From Closterium sp. Naga37s-1 (Eukaryota; Streptophyta; Zygnematophyceae; Desmidiales; Closteriaceae), in contig CANJKZ010000723.1 of assembly GCA_947471745.1 (NCBI GenBank), positions 5,249,001 to 5,313,000 on the forward strand: 64,000 bases of DNA. Direction: 5' to 3'. The notes beneath the pieces are model-generated. The model did no database searches, was not told the origin of the DNA, and saw only the letters and a list, made by a program, of their open reading frames with translations. Position 1 is the first letter of the stretch; the number at the start of each line of letters is the position of its first letter. Below are positions 41,311 through 53,359 of this stretch, piece after piece. The translations under genes and the position numbers were made by a program.

Positions 41311-43664
41311 ACCAGCAGGGACAGCACCAGTACCCCCAGCGGCAGCACCAGCGCCAGCAGCACCTCCAGCTCCAACAGCGCCAACTCCAGCACCCTCAGA
41401 CGCACCAGCGTCAGTAGAAACACCAGCGCCAACACCCCCAGCAGCTCCAGCACCAGCAGCTCCAGAAGCTCCAGCAGCACCAACTCCAGCAGGACCGGCA
41501 GCTCCAGTACCGCCAGCAGCTCCAGTAGTACCTCCAGCAGGACCAACTCCAGCAGCCCCAGCAGCACCCCCAGTCCCAGCAGCTCCAGTACCGCCAGTAC
41601 GAGCACCTCCGGGACCAGCAGCAACAGTAATACCTCCAGCTCCAGCAGCACGGCTCCAGCGCCGGGCAAACCACTCGCGCAGCTCCTGCGGAGAGAGTAG
41701 CTCCCGCCTCGACGAAGCACCGCGAGAGGCCACACGAGCAGACCCAGCACCCCCAGGCTCCGCACCCCCAGGCTCAGCACCCCCAGGCTCAGCACCCCCA
41801 GACTCAGCACCCCCAGGCTCAGCACCCCCAGACTCAGCACCCCCAGGCTCAGCACCCCCAGGCTCTGCACCCCTGGACTCAGCACCCCCAGGCTCCGCAC
41901 TCCCAGGCTCAGCACCTCCAGACCCGGCACCCGCAGGCTCAGCACCTCTAGCAGCACCAGAGTCAACAGCTACCTCGACAGGCTCGACTGCGTCTACCTG
42001 GGACACACCTGACGGGGCAGGACCCTGAGGGGGGAGGGGGTCTACCGGGGGAGGACCTGGCGCAAGGAAGAGCGGCGGCGGGGGGAGGGGCGCAGTGCGG
42101 TAGGGGAAGAGACGGTAGTAAGGCACCGACTCGTCAAAGGTGACGTCCTGGGAGGACAGAACACGGCGCGAGGTGGGGTGGTAAAACTGCCACCCAGGCG
42201 CGTCAGGGGGGAAGCCAAGGAAGACGCAGGGAACAGCACGGGGGGACAGCTTGTCCGCAGACAAGTCGCGGACAAACGCTCGAGATCCCCAGACCCGAAA
42301 CGCAGACGCATCGCCAACTTTCCCCGTCCACCGCAAGGTGGGGGAGGTCTCTGGCAAGGAGACCCGAGGCTGAAGGTTGAGCTGATGCGCTGCGTACTGA
42401 ACCGCAAACGGCCACAGAAAATGGGGGCAGCCGCATGGATCATGGACGTACGAGCGACGTCCATGACCATGCCAATGCAGCGCTCAGCAATCCCATTTTG
42501 CTGCGGAGAGGCCAGAAGCGTGAAGGTCTGGCGGATGCCCTGTGCACGACAGAAGGCTCCCAGGCGGGCAGAGGAAAACTCCCCGCCTCTGTCAGAGTGC
42601 AGACGCAGAACAGGAAAGTCCGAGCCGAAACTCTCTCTGAGCTGGAGACGAGCTGCGCGGATCCAGTCGATCAACACCTCAACGACGTCACCCTTGCTGC
42701 GCAAGGGGAACACCGTGGTGTAACGCGAGTAGTCGTCAACCACCAACAGGAAGTAACGCTCGTGACCCTGGCCACGGACGCGGGCGGGGCCCCACACGTC
42801 CATGTGAAGAGTCTGCAGCGGAGCCTCTGTCGGAGGAAACTCGGAGGAGTGAGGGGCGGCGCGCTGTCGCCCCTCGACGCAGGGGACGCAGGTAGGGGCA
42901 GGCCCCGGAGGTAGGGGAGGAAGGGACCGGGGGAGACCAGAGACAAGGACACGGGAGGCCATGCCTCGGAGACGAGGCAAGGAGGGGTGACCAAGGCGGT
43001 GGTGCCAGAGGAGAGTCTGGTGGGACAGGAGACGACACGAGCAGGGAGCAGACTCAGGACCAGACCTGGACGCTGCAGCAAACACCTGACTCGACGCAGC
43101 TACCTGACCAGACTCAGTAACCGGAGGAGACTCAGTAGTCAGTGTGTACAGGCTCGACCCCGGCCGACGGGTAAACGTGGCCAAGTGTCGGCCCGTCCAA
43201 GCACACGTGCAGTGGGTCACCCGCTGACTCGCAAGAGTGAACTGGTCAACCCCCCTATCCTGTAGATCAGCTCCACTCACCAAGTTCGTAGAGAACGAGG
43301 GGAGGTAGAGATCTGACAGGGTGCCAGAGGGGGCTGCCGGGCACGGTAAGACAGTGGAGAAGCTAGCAAGGACAGGACCCCCAGAGGGGTCCGCCAGGGA
43401 GACCGCAACCGGCCGACTAAGCGGCGTAAGCGTGGTGCGGTCTCGAAAGAAGGAGCGGGAAGCACCCGAGTCAAGGGTGAAGGTGTGTAAGGCCTGAGCC
43501 GACGTGGTACCTGAGAGAGCAGACTCACCAGCACCTGGAGCAGCAGACGCACTAGCACCTAGAGCAGCAGCCTCACCAGCACCAAGAGCAGCAGCCTCAA
43601 TGCCCGGGTCAGGCGGAACACACAGGTAACAGTCACCCTCATCACTAGTAGACACAGCATACAT
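41311..43664 (-). pseudogene. Element K protease, integrase and linker
   Basis: Protease LHTFTLDSGASRSFFRD near 43470; pre-integrase LWHHRLGHPSLPRL and CVPCVEG; integrase core LHMDVWGP, LHSDRGGEF and QQNGIAER. A C tract in the AAAPHFLWPF codons is 5 C here instead of 6 (near 42428), shifting the frame. CVFLGFPPDAPGWQFYHP and the linker continue in the new frame from about 42357. The linker has SPQELREWFARRW near 41680 and Gly/Ala repeats up to GAVPAG, then the J junction. Confidence 0.87.
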
Positions 43665-44998
43665 GGCAGCAAGAATAGCATCATAATCAAGATCAAAGAT
43701 AGCAACCCCCGCCCTAGACAGCTCTCCCCAGCGAGGGATCTCAGTGGCGTCAGGGAACTGGTGACGCCACGCGTCCGTCAGGCGGCCGAAGCAGCGCTGG
43801 GTGGAGTGCGGGCCCCCGCACTGCTCACCAGCGCGGTCGCCGGTACGGAGGACGTAGGTGCAGGGACCAGTACCCCCACCTCGCTGACGCCCAGCGTACC
43901 ATTCACGAAGCTGCTAAGGGGACGGGGTCTCACGACTGCGCTGCTGCTGCTGGCGTGGACCACCACCGGAGCCACTCCTCTGCGCAGAGCCGCGACCAGC
44001 TCCACCGCTGCCTCCGCCGCCTCCGCCACCTCCGCCGCCTCCGCCACCTCCGCCGCCTCCGCTCCCTCCGCCACCGCCGCCGCCTCCTCCGCCTCCACTG
44101 CTGCTACCGACACCTCCACCCCCGCCACCACTCCCACCACCACCCCCACCCCCTCCACTGCCTCCACCACCACCTCCACTACCCCCGCCCGCCCCTCCAG
44201 TGCCCTTGCCTCCCTTGCCCTTGCCGGTGCGGCGTCTCTCGCTAGGGGCAGACGCAGCGCCGACCGACTCGAAACCAACGAGGTCGGCCGCAGCAGCAGA
44301 AGCAACAGAGGGCAAGAGGGGGGAGGGGGAACACCCCTCAAAGACGGGGGTGCGAGGGTCACCATGAGAGGCTCCTACAGCGACTATGCTCTTCTCTGCT
44401 GCTAGGAGGCGCTCCTCGAGGAGGTCAACGGTGAGTGTGGTGGGGCAAACTGAGAGGAAGTGGTCCCTGACTAAGCGAAGGGAGTCAGGGAGCCGGGTGA
44501 CTATGTAGTAGAGGGTGATGTACATGGGGGGGGGGGGTTCTTGGCACAGAACTCAGCAGGAAGCGCAGCGCGGTAGCGAGTGTCACTAGTGCGAAGGTGC
44601 GTAATGAGGTCAGCGAATGTGGGAAAGGCAGCAAGGTCAGGGAACAGGTACGGCAGCATGAGGCGGCTAAGCGCAGCAGTGGCAGGGGAGGAGTAGCGTG
44701 CAACTACAGCGTCGTACAAGGTCTTAGCACTCTTGTACTGGCTAAAGTGCGCACGCTCAGTGGTCGGTATGTGGCGACGCACAGCAAGACGGGCAGCAGC
44801 ATCGCGTGTGGCCCACTGTGAGCGAACAGTGCTGTCAGCAGTAGCAGGCGGAGCAGGAGAGGCACCAGAGGTGAGATCGAACAGGGAGAGTCCGTCAGCC
44901 CTATCGCACTGTAGGAACAGCTGGAGGTCATCGACCCAGACCTCAAAGTCAACAGCACGACCCTCAGCATCTAAGGTAAGGACACTGGGGGTAGCCAT
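43665..44998 (-). pseudogene. Element K Gag
   Basis: Starts MATPSVLTLDAEGRAVDFEVW at 44998. The capsid motifs VWVDDLQLFLQ and LYDAVVARYSSPATAALSRL are present. A run of 12 C (complement of 44526-44537) breaks the frame after CAKN; it resumes with MYITLYYIVTRLPDSLR. A Gly-rich stretch (about 43975-44220) follows, then TAG at 43914 in place of the first Gln of QQLREWY, and the finger CTYVLRTGDRAGEQC-GGPH-STQRC. Non-functional but complete in outline. Confidence 0.87.
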
Positions 44999-45079
44999 GA
45001 CTGCAGTGGCCTAGCAGGGAGGGATCTCACCAGTCCGAGTAAGTAGGGCCGGGGCGCGCCGGTAGGAACAGTAGCGGCT

Positions 45080-45880
45080 CAACGGCAGGGCGGCCCGGCG
45101 GCTCGGCTGCTGGGTGGCTCGGCGGCTCGGTTGCTGGGCGGCTCGGCGGCTCGGCGGCTCGGCTGCTGGGTGGCTCGGCGGCTCGGCTGTTGGGCGGCTC
45201 GGCTGCTGGGCGGCTCGGCGGCTCGGTTGCTGGGTGGCTCGGCGGCTCGGCGGCTCGGCGGCTCGGCTGCTGGGCGGCTCGGCTGCTCAGCTGCTGGGCG
45301 GCTCAGCGGTGAAGGGGCCGGTAGAGGCGGCGATGGGGCCGCTAGGGGCGGCAACGGGGCCGCTAAGGGCGGCGAGGTGGCCGCGAAGGGCGGCGACGGG
45401 GCCTCCAGGGGCGGCGACGGGGCCGCTAGGGGCGGCGACGGGGCCGCAGAGGGGCCGCAAGGGGCCTAGAGGGGTGGCGACGAGGCCGCGAAGGGGCCGT
45501 AAGGGGCCTAGAGGGGGGCGGCGACGGGGCCGTAAGTGGCGGCGACGGGGCCGCGAAGGGGCCGCGAGGGGCCTAGAGGGGCGGCGACGGGGCCGCTAGG
45601 AGCGGCGACGGGGCCGTGAAGGGGCCGCGAGGGGCCTATAGGGGCGGCGACGGGGCCTAGAGCGGCGGCGACGGGGCCGTGAAGGGGTCACGAGGGGCCT
45701 AGAGCGGCGGCGACGGGGCCTAGAGCGGCGGCGACGGGGCCGTGAAGGGGCCGCGAGGGGCCTAGAGGGGCGGCGACGGGGTCGCTAAGGACGGCGACGG
45801 GGCCGCTAAGGGTGGCGCGAGGGGCCTCTAGGAGGGCGCGACGTGAGGGCGGCCTACGGGGCACGCCTCGGGCAGGAAAA
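45080..45880 (-). repeat. Element K leader minisatellites
   Basis: 45100-45300: 24-bp units of GGCTCGGCGGCTCGGCTGCTGGGC. 45310-45830: units of GGGGCCGCGAGGGGCCTAGAGGGGCGGCGAC. The repeats create long Gly/Arg and Ala/Pro frames that I do not regard as genes. Confidence 0.85.
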
Positions 45881-45942
45881 AAAGATCGAGTGAGGTGGTG
45901 GGCCCTGAGAAGCGTTCCCACGAGGGAACCTGCTCTATACCA

Positions 45943-46067
45943 TGTGAAGAATGAGGAATGAATGAACTAGCAAGCAGGTGGGTACAAGTAGGATAACCTA
46001 AAAGTGTTGTACCCCATATTGTCTACCCCACTACAGCCTACACAGACTATAGCATATGAGTTTGATA
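45943..46067 (-). repeat. Element K 5' LTR
   Basis: 125 bp, TGTGAAGAATGAGG at left, GTTTGATA at right (terminal CA appears mutated to TA on the plus strand). Close relative of the M and P LTRs. Confidence 0.85.
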
Positions 46068-46233
46068 CATCAGCGCACGTGACGACCACCAGTAGCGATC
46101 GGCGCACGATTGCAGCAGCTTGTGCGCTGATGCATCACATGGCGGCTACTACTGGCGGCTATCTCCTCCTGCCACCGCTGGCGACCTGGCGCTCCTGCTC
46201 CGCTAGCAGCGCCTTGCGCCTGACGGCGCTGCC
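46068..46233. other. Short spacer with an inverted repeat
   Basis: The 11-mer CATCAGCGCAC at its left end is repeated inverted (GTGCGCTGATG) some 40 bp further on. The rest is unassigned. The CTGCC at its right end (46229-46233) is the target site of L. Confidence 0.5.
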
Positions 46234-46367
46234 TGTGAAAAGGAGAACGCGAATGGATGAACTATGAATGAAGTGAGTACATATAGGAAACCCTAATTGG
46301 GTTGTACCCCCTATGGGATACCCCACTATAGCCTACACAACAGCATAAGCTATATAATGTTCTGACA
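46234..46367 (-). repeat. Element L 3' LTR
   Basis: 134 bp, TGTGAAAAGGAGAACG to GTTCTGACA. Identical to the 5' copy. The complement of the polypurine tract follows at 46368-46380. Confidence 0.96.
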
Positions 46368-46574
46368 CACCCCCATAGGCAAAGTGGGGGAGAACAAGGG
46401 GTCACAAGACCAGTCACGCAAAGCACAGCAAGCTCAGGGTGGATCACAAAGTCACCACACAGTCCGAGCACAACGACAAGGCCACAAGGCCAGTTCACAT
46501 GCAGGAGGACACACATATATATATAGAGCTAGACAAGCAAGAGCAGGTATATATATGTGACAGTACAAGCAAGG

Positions 46575-49500
46575 TCAAGAGGAGAGCAAGTGAGGCAAGA
46601 CAGGTACAAGACCCAACTGAGTGCAGAAGCGCTGATGGTCACAAGGCGCAAGTGCCTTGGTGAACACATCAGCAGTGTTGGCCTCAGAGGCCACGTACGC
46701 AAGTCGCAACTGACCACGCTGCTGCAGCTCACGAGCAAGAAAGTAACGGAGAGCAATGTGCTTCGTTCTGTGCTCCAAGCGCTGCTCTCGACACAAGGCC
46801 AGCATGGCCTTGTTGTCTACGTACAGCACTGGAGGAGAACGAGGCTGCTCTCCAAGGTCAGTCAGCAGGTAGGTGAGCCAGCGAAGCTCCTGCGCAGCCA
46901 TGGCCCCGGCGTAGATCTCAGCCTCACAACTGGAGCCGAGAACAGAGGACGAGCGAGTAGCCCGCCACGAGACAGAGCCGGAACCAAGACTGAAGGTGTA
47001 ACCCTACGACGACCGCTGCGTAGCCTGGTCGTCAGCCCAAGAAGCGTCCGCGTGCCCAGTGAGGACCACTGGACTCCGCCCTCCAAGCACTAGCCCCATG
47101 CCCGACGTACTGCACAAGTAGCGCAACACCCTCTTCGCTGCAGCCATGTGCTCTGGTCGGTGTCTCCCAGGAGCAACATAGCGTGCAAGAATGCTAAGAG
47201 GGTATGCAAGGTCAGGTCGTGTGCAGGTCATCAGGTACATGAGGCAGCCAACAAGCTCTGGGTACGGGCCACTCGACTCTACGGACTCATCCGAAGGCAG
47301 AGCTGAGAGCGAGTGGCGAGTAGACAGAGGAGTGGCCTGAGGCGAGGAGTACGTGAAGCCGAAGCGCTGAAGGACCTGCTGCACCATGTGTGACTGAGTC
47401 AAGGTAATGGTGCTGCGTGCTCTGTCCCGAGTGATCTGCAAGCCAAGGTAGCTGCGCAGTTCACCCAGGTCTGTGCACGTGTGTCTCTTCTGCAGCTCGG
47501 ACTTCACGTAGGCTAGTCCAGCAGTGTCAGCTGTGGCAAAGACCAAGTCGTCGACGTACACGAGGATGTAGAACGGCGGCAAAGAAGTGTCGGTGCGCAG
47601 AAACAACGACGGGTCAGCAGTAGAGGGAGCAAACCCAAGAGCCGCAAGCGTAGTCCTCAGTGTGTCGTGCCACTCACGCGGTGCCTGGCGGAGACCGTAG
47701 ACTGGCCGTCGGAGGCTCCACTGGGTGCCAGGAGGGAAAGTCCCAGTGAAGCCAGGTGGACGGCGCAGCCAGGTCTCCTCGTGCAGGCTACCCTGCAAGA
47801 AAGCAGTGCTGAAGTCAAGAGAGTGGAGCTCGTAGTCGCGCTGAGCGGCTATGTGCAGCAGCACCCGAAGAGTGGTCATCTTCGGGGTGGGAGAGAAGGT
47901 CTGAAAGTAGTCAACTCCCTGCCGCTGACTGAAGCCACGAGCGACGTACCGCGCCTTGAAGACAGGTGGAGAGCCCGGCGGCCGCTTCACCCTGAAGATC
48001 CACATGCCACTGACGATGTTCGCCCCAGGAGGGGGCACCGCGTCAACGTAGGTGCCTGTGGACTTCCAGGACGCCATCTCTGCATCCATAGCTGCCTGCC
48101 ACTGAGAGGAGTAGGGACCCTCTACGGCCTCCGCGTAAGAGCGCGGAGTCGGGATGTCTAGTGCATCCGGGTCTCCCTCAGGGGCAAGTAGTACGGACGC
48201 GAGATGAGGTGAAGCAGCAACCAGACACTGGAACTCCTCCTGCCTGTCCTCAAGGACGTCCGTGCCAAGAGCACACTCACCCCCGACGGACGGAGGACAG
48301 ACAGACGCAGACTCAGCAACAAGACCGGCAGCGTAGTCTAGACGACAGCGAGCAGCAAAGTCGACGAGCTCAGCAACAAGCGCAGACGCAGCAGTGGACT
48401 CAAAAGAGGGGTCAGTGACGACAGTAGCAAGGAGACGTGTGACAGTAGGACTAGCAGCACGAAGAGAGTCGGACTCTGGGTCGGTAAGTGCAGGAAGGGA
48501 GGACTCAGGAGGAGAAGGCAAAGGGGCACGCAGAGGAGCAGTGGACGGACGCAAAGACATCCGGTGTGTGCCAGGGACAGGAGGAGGACGCTGACGCGAA
48601 CCGCGACCACTAGCGCGAGCAGCACGAACAGGCGACGCAGGACGAGACGCAGGCTCACGACGCTCAGCAAGACCTCCAGTGGGACCAGTGTAAGGAGAGG
48701 GAGCAGGAAGTGGGGAGGCGGGCTCTAACTGGGACTGTGACTGAACAGGCGGTGGACACGCTGCAGGAGGAGAAAGACCAAGAACCTGCTGTAGGAGTGG
48801 AACGAAGTACGGCCGAGGCCGCGCGGCGACTCCAGACACAGCAGGGACAGCACCCTCAGCAGCAGCACCAGCGCCAACAGCACCTCCAGCGGCAGGACCT
48901 CCAGCAGCACCAGCAGCACCCGCAGCAGGACCACCGCCAGGAAGGACAGCAGCAGTCTCAGCACCAACACCCGCAGCAGCTCCAGCTCCAGGCGGACCCG
49001 AGGGCCCAGCAGCTCCGGGACCAGCGGCACAAGTACCCTCAGCAGCCGAAGGAGCTCCAGCTCCAGCAGTACGTCTCCAGCGGCGAGCAAACCACTCGCG
49101 CAGCTCCTGTGGAGAGAGGGGCTCCCGCCGAGGCGAAGCACCCGGAGAACCGCCAGGTCCCGCACCGCCAGACGCCACAAGGGGAGGTCCAGTGGCCGCA
49201 GGCTCCGCAGCTCCAGGCTCAGCAGCTCCAGACGCAGCACCCCCTGGCTCAGCACCCCCAGTCGCAGCACCCCCAGGCTCAGCACCCCCAGACTCCGCAC
49301 CCCCAGGCTCAGCACCCCCAGTCGCAGTACCCCCAGGCTCAGTACCCCCAGACTCAGCACCCCCAGGCTCAGCACCCCCAGGCTCAGCACCCACGCGCGT
49401 AGCACCCCCAGAGTCAGCACCCCCAGGCTCAGCACCCGCAGCAGGACCAGAGTCACCAGCAACCTCGACCGGCTCGACTGCGTCTACCTGGGACACACCT

Positions 49501-52490
49501 GAAGGGGCAGGACCCTGAGGGGGAAGGGGGTCTACCGGGGGGGGACCTGGCACAAGGAAGTGCGGTGGCGGGGGGAGGGAAGGAGTGCGGTAGGGGAAGA
49601 GGCGGTAGAAGGGGACTGACTCGTCGAACGTGACGTCCTGGGAGGACAGAACACGACGAGAGGAGGGGTGGTAGAACTGCCACCCTGGGGCGTCAGGGGG
49701 GAAGCCGAGGAAGACACAGGGAGCAGCACGAGGGGACAGCTTGTCCGCAGACAAGTCGCGGACAAACGCCCGAGATCCCCAGACACGGAACGCAGACGCA
49801 TCGCCGACCTTCCCCGTCCACAGCAGAGCTGGGGAGGTCTCCGGCCGGGAGACCCTGGGGTGAAGGTTGATCTGATGCGCCGCGTACCGAACCGCAAACG
49901 GCCACAGAAAATGGGGGGCAGCCGCATGCATCATGGACGTACGAGCGACGTCCATGACCATGCCAATGCGGCGCTCAGCAATCCCATTTTGCTGTGGAGA
50001 GTCCGGAAGCGTAAAGGTCTGGCGGATGCCTCGTGCACGACAGTAGGCTCGCAGAAGGCCAGAGGAGAACTCTCCACCTCGGTCAGAGTGCAGACGCAGA
50101 ACAGGAAAGTCCGAGCCGAAGCTCCTCCTGAGCTGGAGACGAGCTGCGCGGATCCAGTCGATCAACACCTCAGTGACATCACCCTTGCTGCGCAAGGGGA
50201 AGACTGTGGTGTAACGCGAGTAGTCGTCAACCACCAGCAGGAAGTAGCGCTCGTGACCCTGCCCACGGACGCGGGCCGGGCCCCACACGTCCATGTGAAG
50301 CGTCTGCAGAGGAGCCTCTGTCAGGGGAAACTGGGAGGAGTGAGGGGCAGCCCGGAGCCGCCCCTCGACACAGGGGACACAGGAAGGTCCGGGTCCCGAA
50401 GGAAGGGGAGGGAGAGACCGGGGAAGACCAGAGACAAGGACACGGGAAGCCATGCCCCGAAGACGAGGCAAGGAGGGGTGGCCAAGACGGTGGTGCCACA
50501 GGAGAGTCTCCTGAGACAGGCGGCGACACGAGCAGGGGGCAGACTCAGGACCAGACCTGGACGCAGCAGCAAACACCTGACCCGACGCAGCTACCTGGCC
50601 AGACGAAGGGACAGGAGGAGACTCAGTGGTCAGGGTGTAGAGACTCGACCCCGGCCGACGCGAAAACGTGGCCAGGTGTCGGCCTGTGCGGGCGTCCGAG
50701 CAGTGGGTCACCCGCTGACTCGCAGGAGTAAACTGGTGAACCCCCGCATCCTGCAGGTCAGCACCACTCACCAAGTTCGTCGAGAACGAGGGGAGGTACA
50801 GACCAGACAAGGTGCCCGAGGGGGCAGCCGGACACGGGAGGACAGTGGAGAAGTGAGAGAGGACAGGACCCCCAGAGGGGTCAGCCAGGGAGACTGCAAC
50901 CGGCCGGCCAAGCGGCGTGAGTGTGGTGCGGTCTCGAAAGAAGGAGCGAGAAGCCCCTGAGTCAAGCGTGAAGGTGAGGGAGGCCGAAGCCGACGCAGTA
51001 CCTGAGAGCGCAGCCTCACCAGTACCTGAGAGTGCAGACGCACTGGCACCTAGAGCAGCAGCCGCAGAAGTACCTAGCGCAGCAGTACCAATGCCCGGGT
51101 CGGGCGGGAAACACCGGTAACAGTCACCCTCCTCACTAATAGTCACAGCATACATGGCAGCAAGGATAGCATCAAAGTCAAGATCAAAGATAGCTACGCC
51201 AGCCCTAGACAGCTCTCCCCAACGGGGAATCTCACTAGCCTCGGGGAACTGCTGACGCCAAGCGTCCGTCAGGCGGCCAAAGCAGCGCTGGGTGGGGTGG
51301 GCACCCCCACACTGCTCACCCGCGCGGTCGCCGGAACGAAGGACGTAGGTGCACGGACCAAAACCCCCACCCCGCTGACGCTGCGTGTACCACTCACGGA
51401 GCTGCTGGGGCGGGGGGATGTCCCGCGAACGCTGCTGCTGCTGCTGCTGCTGACGCTGGCCACCACCAGAGCCGCTACGCTGCGGGGCACCACCCCGACC
51501 AGCTCCACCCCCTCCGCCACCGCCGCCTCCACCTCCACCACCACCGCTGCCTCCGCTCCCACCGCTGCCGCCACCACCGCCTCCTCCTCCGCTGCTGCCA
51601 CCGCCACCACCGCCCCCGCCACCACTCCCACCGCCACCCCCACTCCCTCCGCCGCCTCCACCGCCACCTCCACCGCCCCCGCCAGTTCCACCCGCGCCCT
51701 TGCCCCCCTTGCCCCTGCCAGGGCGGCGTCTCCCGCTAGGGGCAGACGCCGCGCAGACCGACTCAAGACCAAGCAGGTCGGCAGCAGCAGCAGAGGCAAC
51801 AGAGGGCAGCAGGGGGGAAGGAGAACACCCCTCAAAGATGGGGGTGCGAGGGTCACCACGAGAGGCTCCTACAGCGACGATGCTCTTCTCCGCCGCCAGG
51901 AGGGACTTCTCGAGGAGGTCGACAGTGAGAGTGGTGGGACAGACTGGGAGGAAGTGGTCCCTGACTACGCGAAGGGAGTCAGGGAGGCGTGTGACTATGT
52001 AATAGAGAGTGATGTACATGGGGGGGGGGTTCTTGGCGCAGAAATCAGCAGGAAGGGCGGCGCGGTAGCGAGTGTCACTAGTGCGGAGGTGCGTAATGAG
52101 GTCAGCGACAGTGGGAAAGGCAGCAAGGTCAGGAAAGAGGTACGGTAGCATGAGGCGGCTCAGGGCAGCAGTGGCAGGGGAAGAGTAGCGCGCAACTACA
52201 GCGTCGTACAAGGTCTGAGCACTCTTGTACTGACTAAAGTGCGCGCGCTCAGTGGTAGGCAGGTGGCGACGCACAGCAAGACGTGCAGCAGCATCGCGGG
52301 TGGCCCACTGAGAGCGAACAGTGGGGTCAGCATCAGCAGCAGGGGCAGGAGAGGCGCCAGAGGTGAGGTCAAAGAGGGAAAGACCGTCCGCCCTATCGCA
52401 CTGTAAGAACAGCTGCAGGTCGTCGACCCAGACCTCAAAGTCAATGGCTCGACCCTCAGCGTCAAAAGCGAGGACACTAGGGGTATCCAT
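46575..52490 (-). CDS. Element L gag-pol polyprotein (one in-frame TAG)
   Basis: About 1971 codons from Met at 52490 (MDTPSVLAFDAEGRAIDF, matching the C and K Gag starts; an in-frame Met 14 codons upstream is less likely) to TGA at 46575. Approximate residues: capsid 1-170, with a 10-C tract at codons about 154-157 still in frame; Gly-rich 255-340; PQQLREWY and finger C-x13-C-x3-H-x4-C 360-405; protease LDSGASRSFF about 508; pre-integrase WHHRLGHPS about 665; integrase D-D-E about 735, 800 and 832; Gly/Ala linker with SPQELREWF about 1010-1230; RT from about 1460 with YVDD about 1645; RNase H about 1800-1960. A TAG at 47004-47006 replaces the Gln of SSQGYTF and would remove the last 142 residues, including two RNase H catalytic positions. 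Confidence 0.95.
51480..51730 (-). repeat. Poly-glycine segment of element L Gag
   Basis: GGC/GGT/GGA codon runs interrupted by Ser encode about 80 residues of nearly pure Gly before the LREWY motif. K (43975-44220) and C (14040-14270) have the same feature with different lengths, as expected for a slippage-prone repeat. Confidence 0.85.
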
Positions 52491-52559
52491 GACGACGACA
52501 GTGTAGTAGTGCAAGCAGTAGGGGAAGGGCACGCAGTAACAGTGGTGCTGTGCTCACCA

Positions 52560-53345
52560 GGCAGGGCAGGTCGGGCGGCTCGGCAGTAGGGCGGCCCGGC
52601 GGCTGGGCGGCTCGGCGGCTCTGCTGCTGGGCGGCTCGGCTCCCGGGCGGCTCGGCGGCAGGGCGGCTCGGCGGCAGGGCGGCTCGGCGGCAGGGCGGCT
52701 CGGCGGCTCGGCTCCCGGGCGGCTCAGCGGCAGGGCGGCTCAGCGGCAGGGCGGCTCGGCTCCCGGGCGGCTCGGCTGCTGGGCGGCTCGGCGGCAGGGC
52801 GGCTCGGCGGTCGTAGGCGGCGGGGCCGGTGAGGATAGGCGGCGGGGCCGGTACCGTAGGCGGCGGGGCCGCGAAGTGGGGCGGCGGGGCCGCGTAGGTG
52901 AGGGCGGCGGGGCCGCGAAGTAAGGGCGGCGGGGCCGCGACGTGAGGGCGGCGGGGCCGCGAAGGTGAGGGCGGCGGGGCCGCGTAGGCAAGGGCGGCGA
53001 GGCCGCGACGTGAGGGCGGCGGGGCCGCGACGTGAGGGCGGCGGGGCCGCGTAGGTGAGGGCGGCGGGGCCGCGTAGGCAAGGGCGGTGGGGCCGCTACG
53101 TGAGGGCGGCGGGGCCGCGACGTGAGGGCGGCGGGGCCGCGTAGGCAAGGGCGACGGGGCCGCGACGTGAGGGCGGCGGGGCCGCGACGTGAGGGCGGCG
53201 GGGCCGCGACTTAAGGGCGGCGGGGCCGCGTAGGTGAGGGCGGCGGGGCCGCGACGTGAGGGCGGCTGGGCCGCGACGTAAGGGCGGCGGGCTCGCGTAG
53301 GTAAGGGCGGCGCAACGGGCCGCTAGGGGCGACACGGAGGGTCGC
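52560..53345 (-). repeat. Element L leader minisatellites
   Basis: 52565-52810: units of GGCGGCTCGGCGGCAGGGC and CTCGGCTCCCGGGCGGCTC. 52815-53320: about 22 units of GTGAGGGCGGCGGGGCCGCGAC. Element-sense strand has CCGCCCTCACGTCGCGGCC. Located between the hairpin/primer-site region and Gag. Confidence 0.9.
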
Positions 53346-53359
53346 TAAAAAAAAAAGGA

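Larger units (their letters stand above)
41311..46067 (-). mobile_element. Element K: Ty1/copia retrotransposon, 3' part lost
   Basis: Minus-strand clan member: 5' LTR 45943-46067, primer-site remnant (complement of GCTCTATACCA, 45932-45942), GGTGGGCCC at 45897-45905, minisatellite leader (45080-45880), Gag from 44998, protease, integrase, linker. It ends at about 41311 inside the linker, against J. RT, RNase H and the 3' LTR are absent. Confidence 0.88.

Noticed and set aside
41700..41990. CRISPR-like array of regularly spaced CAGCACCCCCAGGCTC repeats.
   Set aside because: There are no unique spacers. The units are degenerate codon repeats of the pol linker in frame with integrase.
47004..47006. 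Reassignment of TAG to glutamine, as in some green algae, suggested by many TAG codons at Gln positions.
   Set aside because: CAG is used at the same positions in P, N, C or L; TAG also replaces Trp in C and Glu in M; D pol ends at TAG; and CGA-to-TGA changes occur alongside. Cytosine deamination explains all of this more simply. A genome-wide codon check would settle it.
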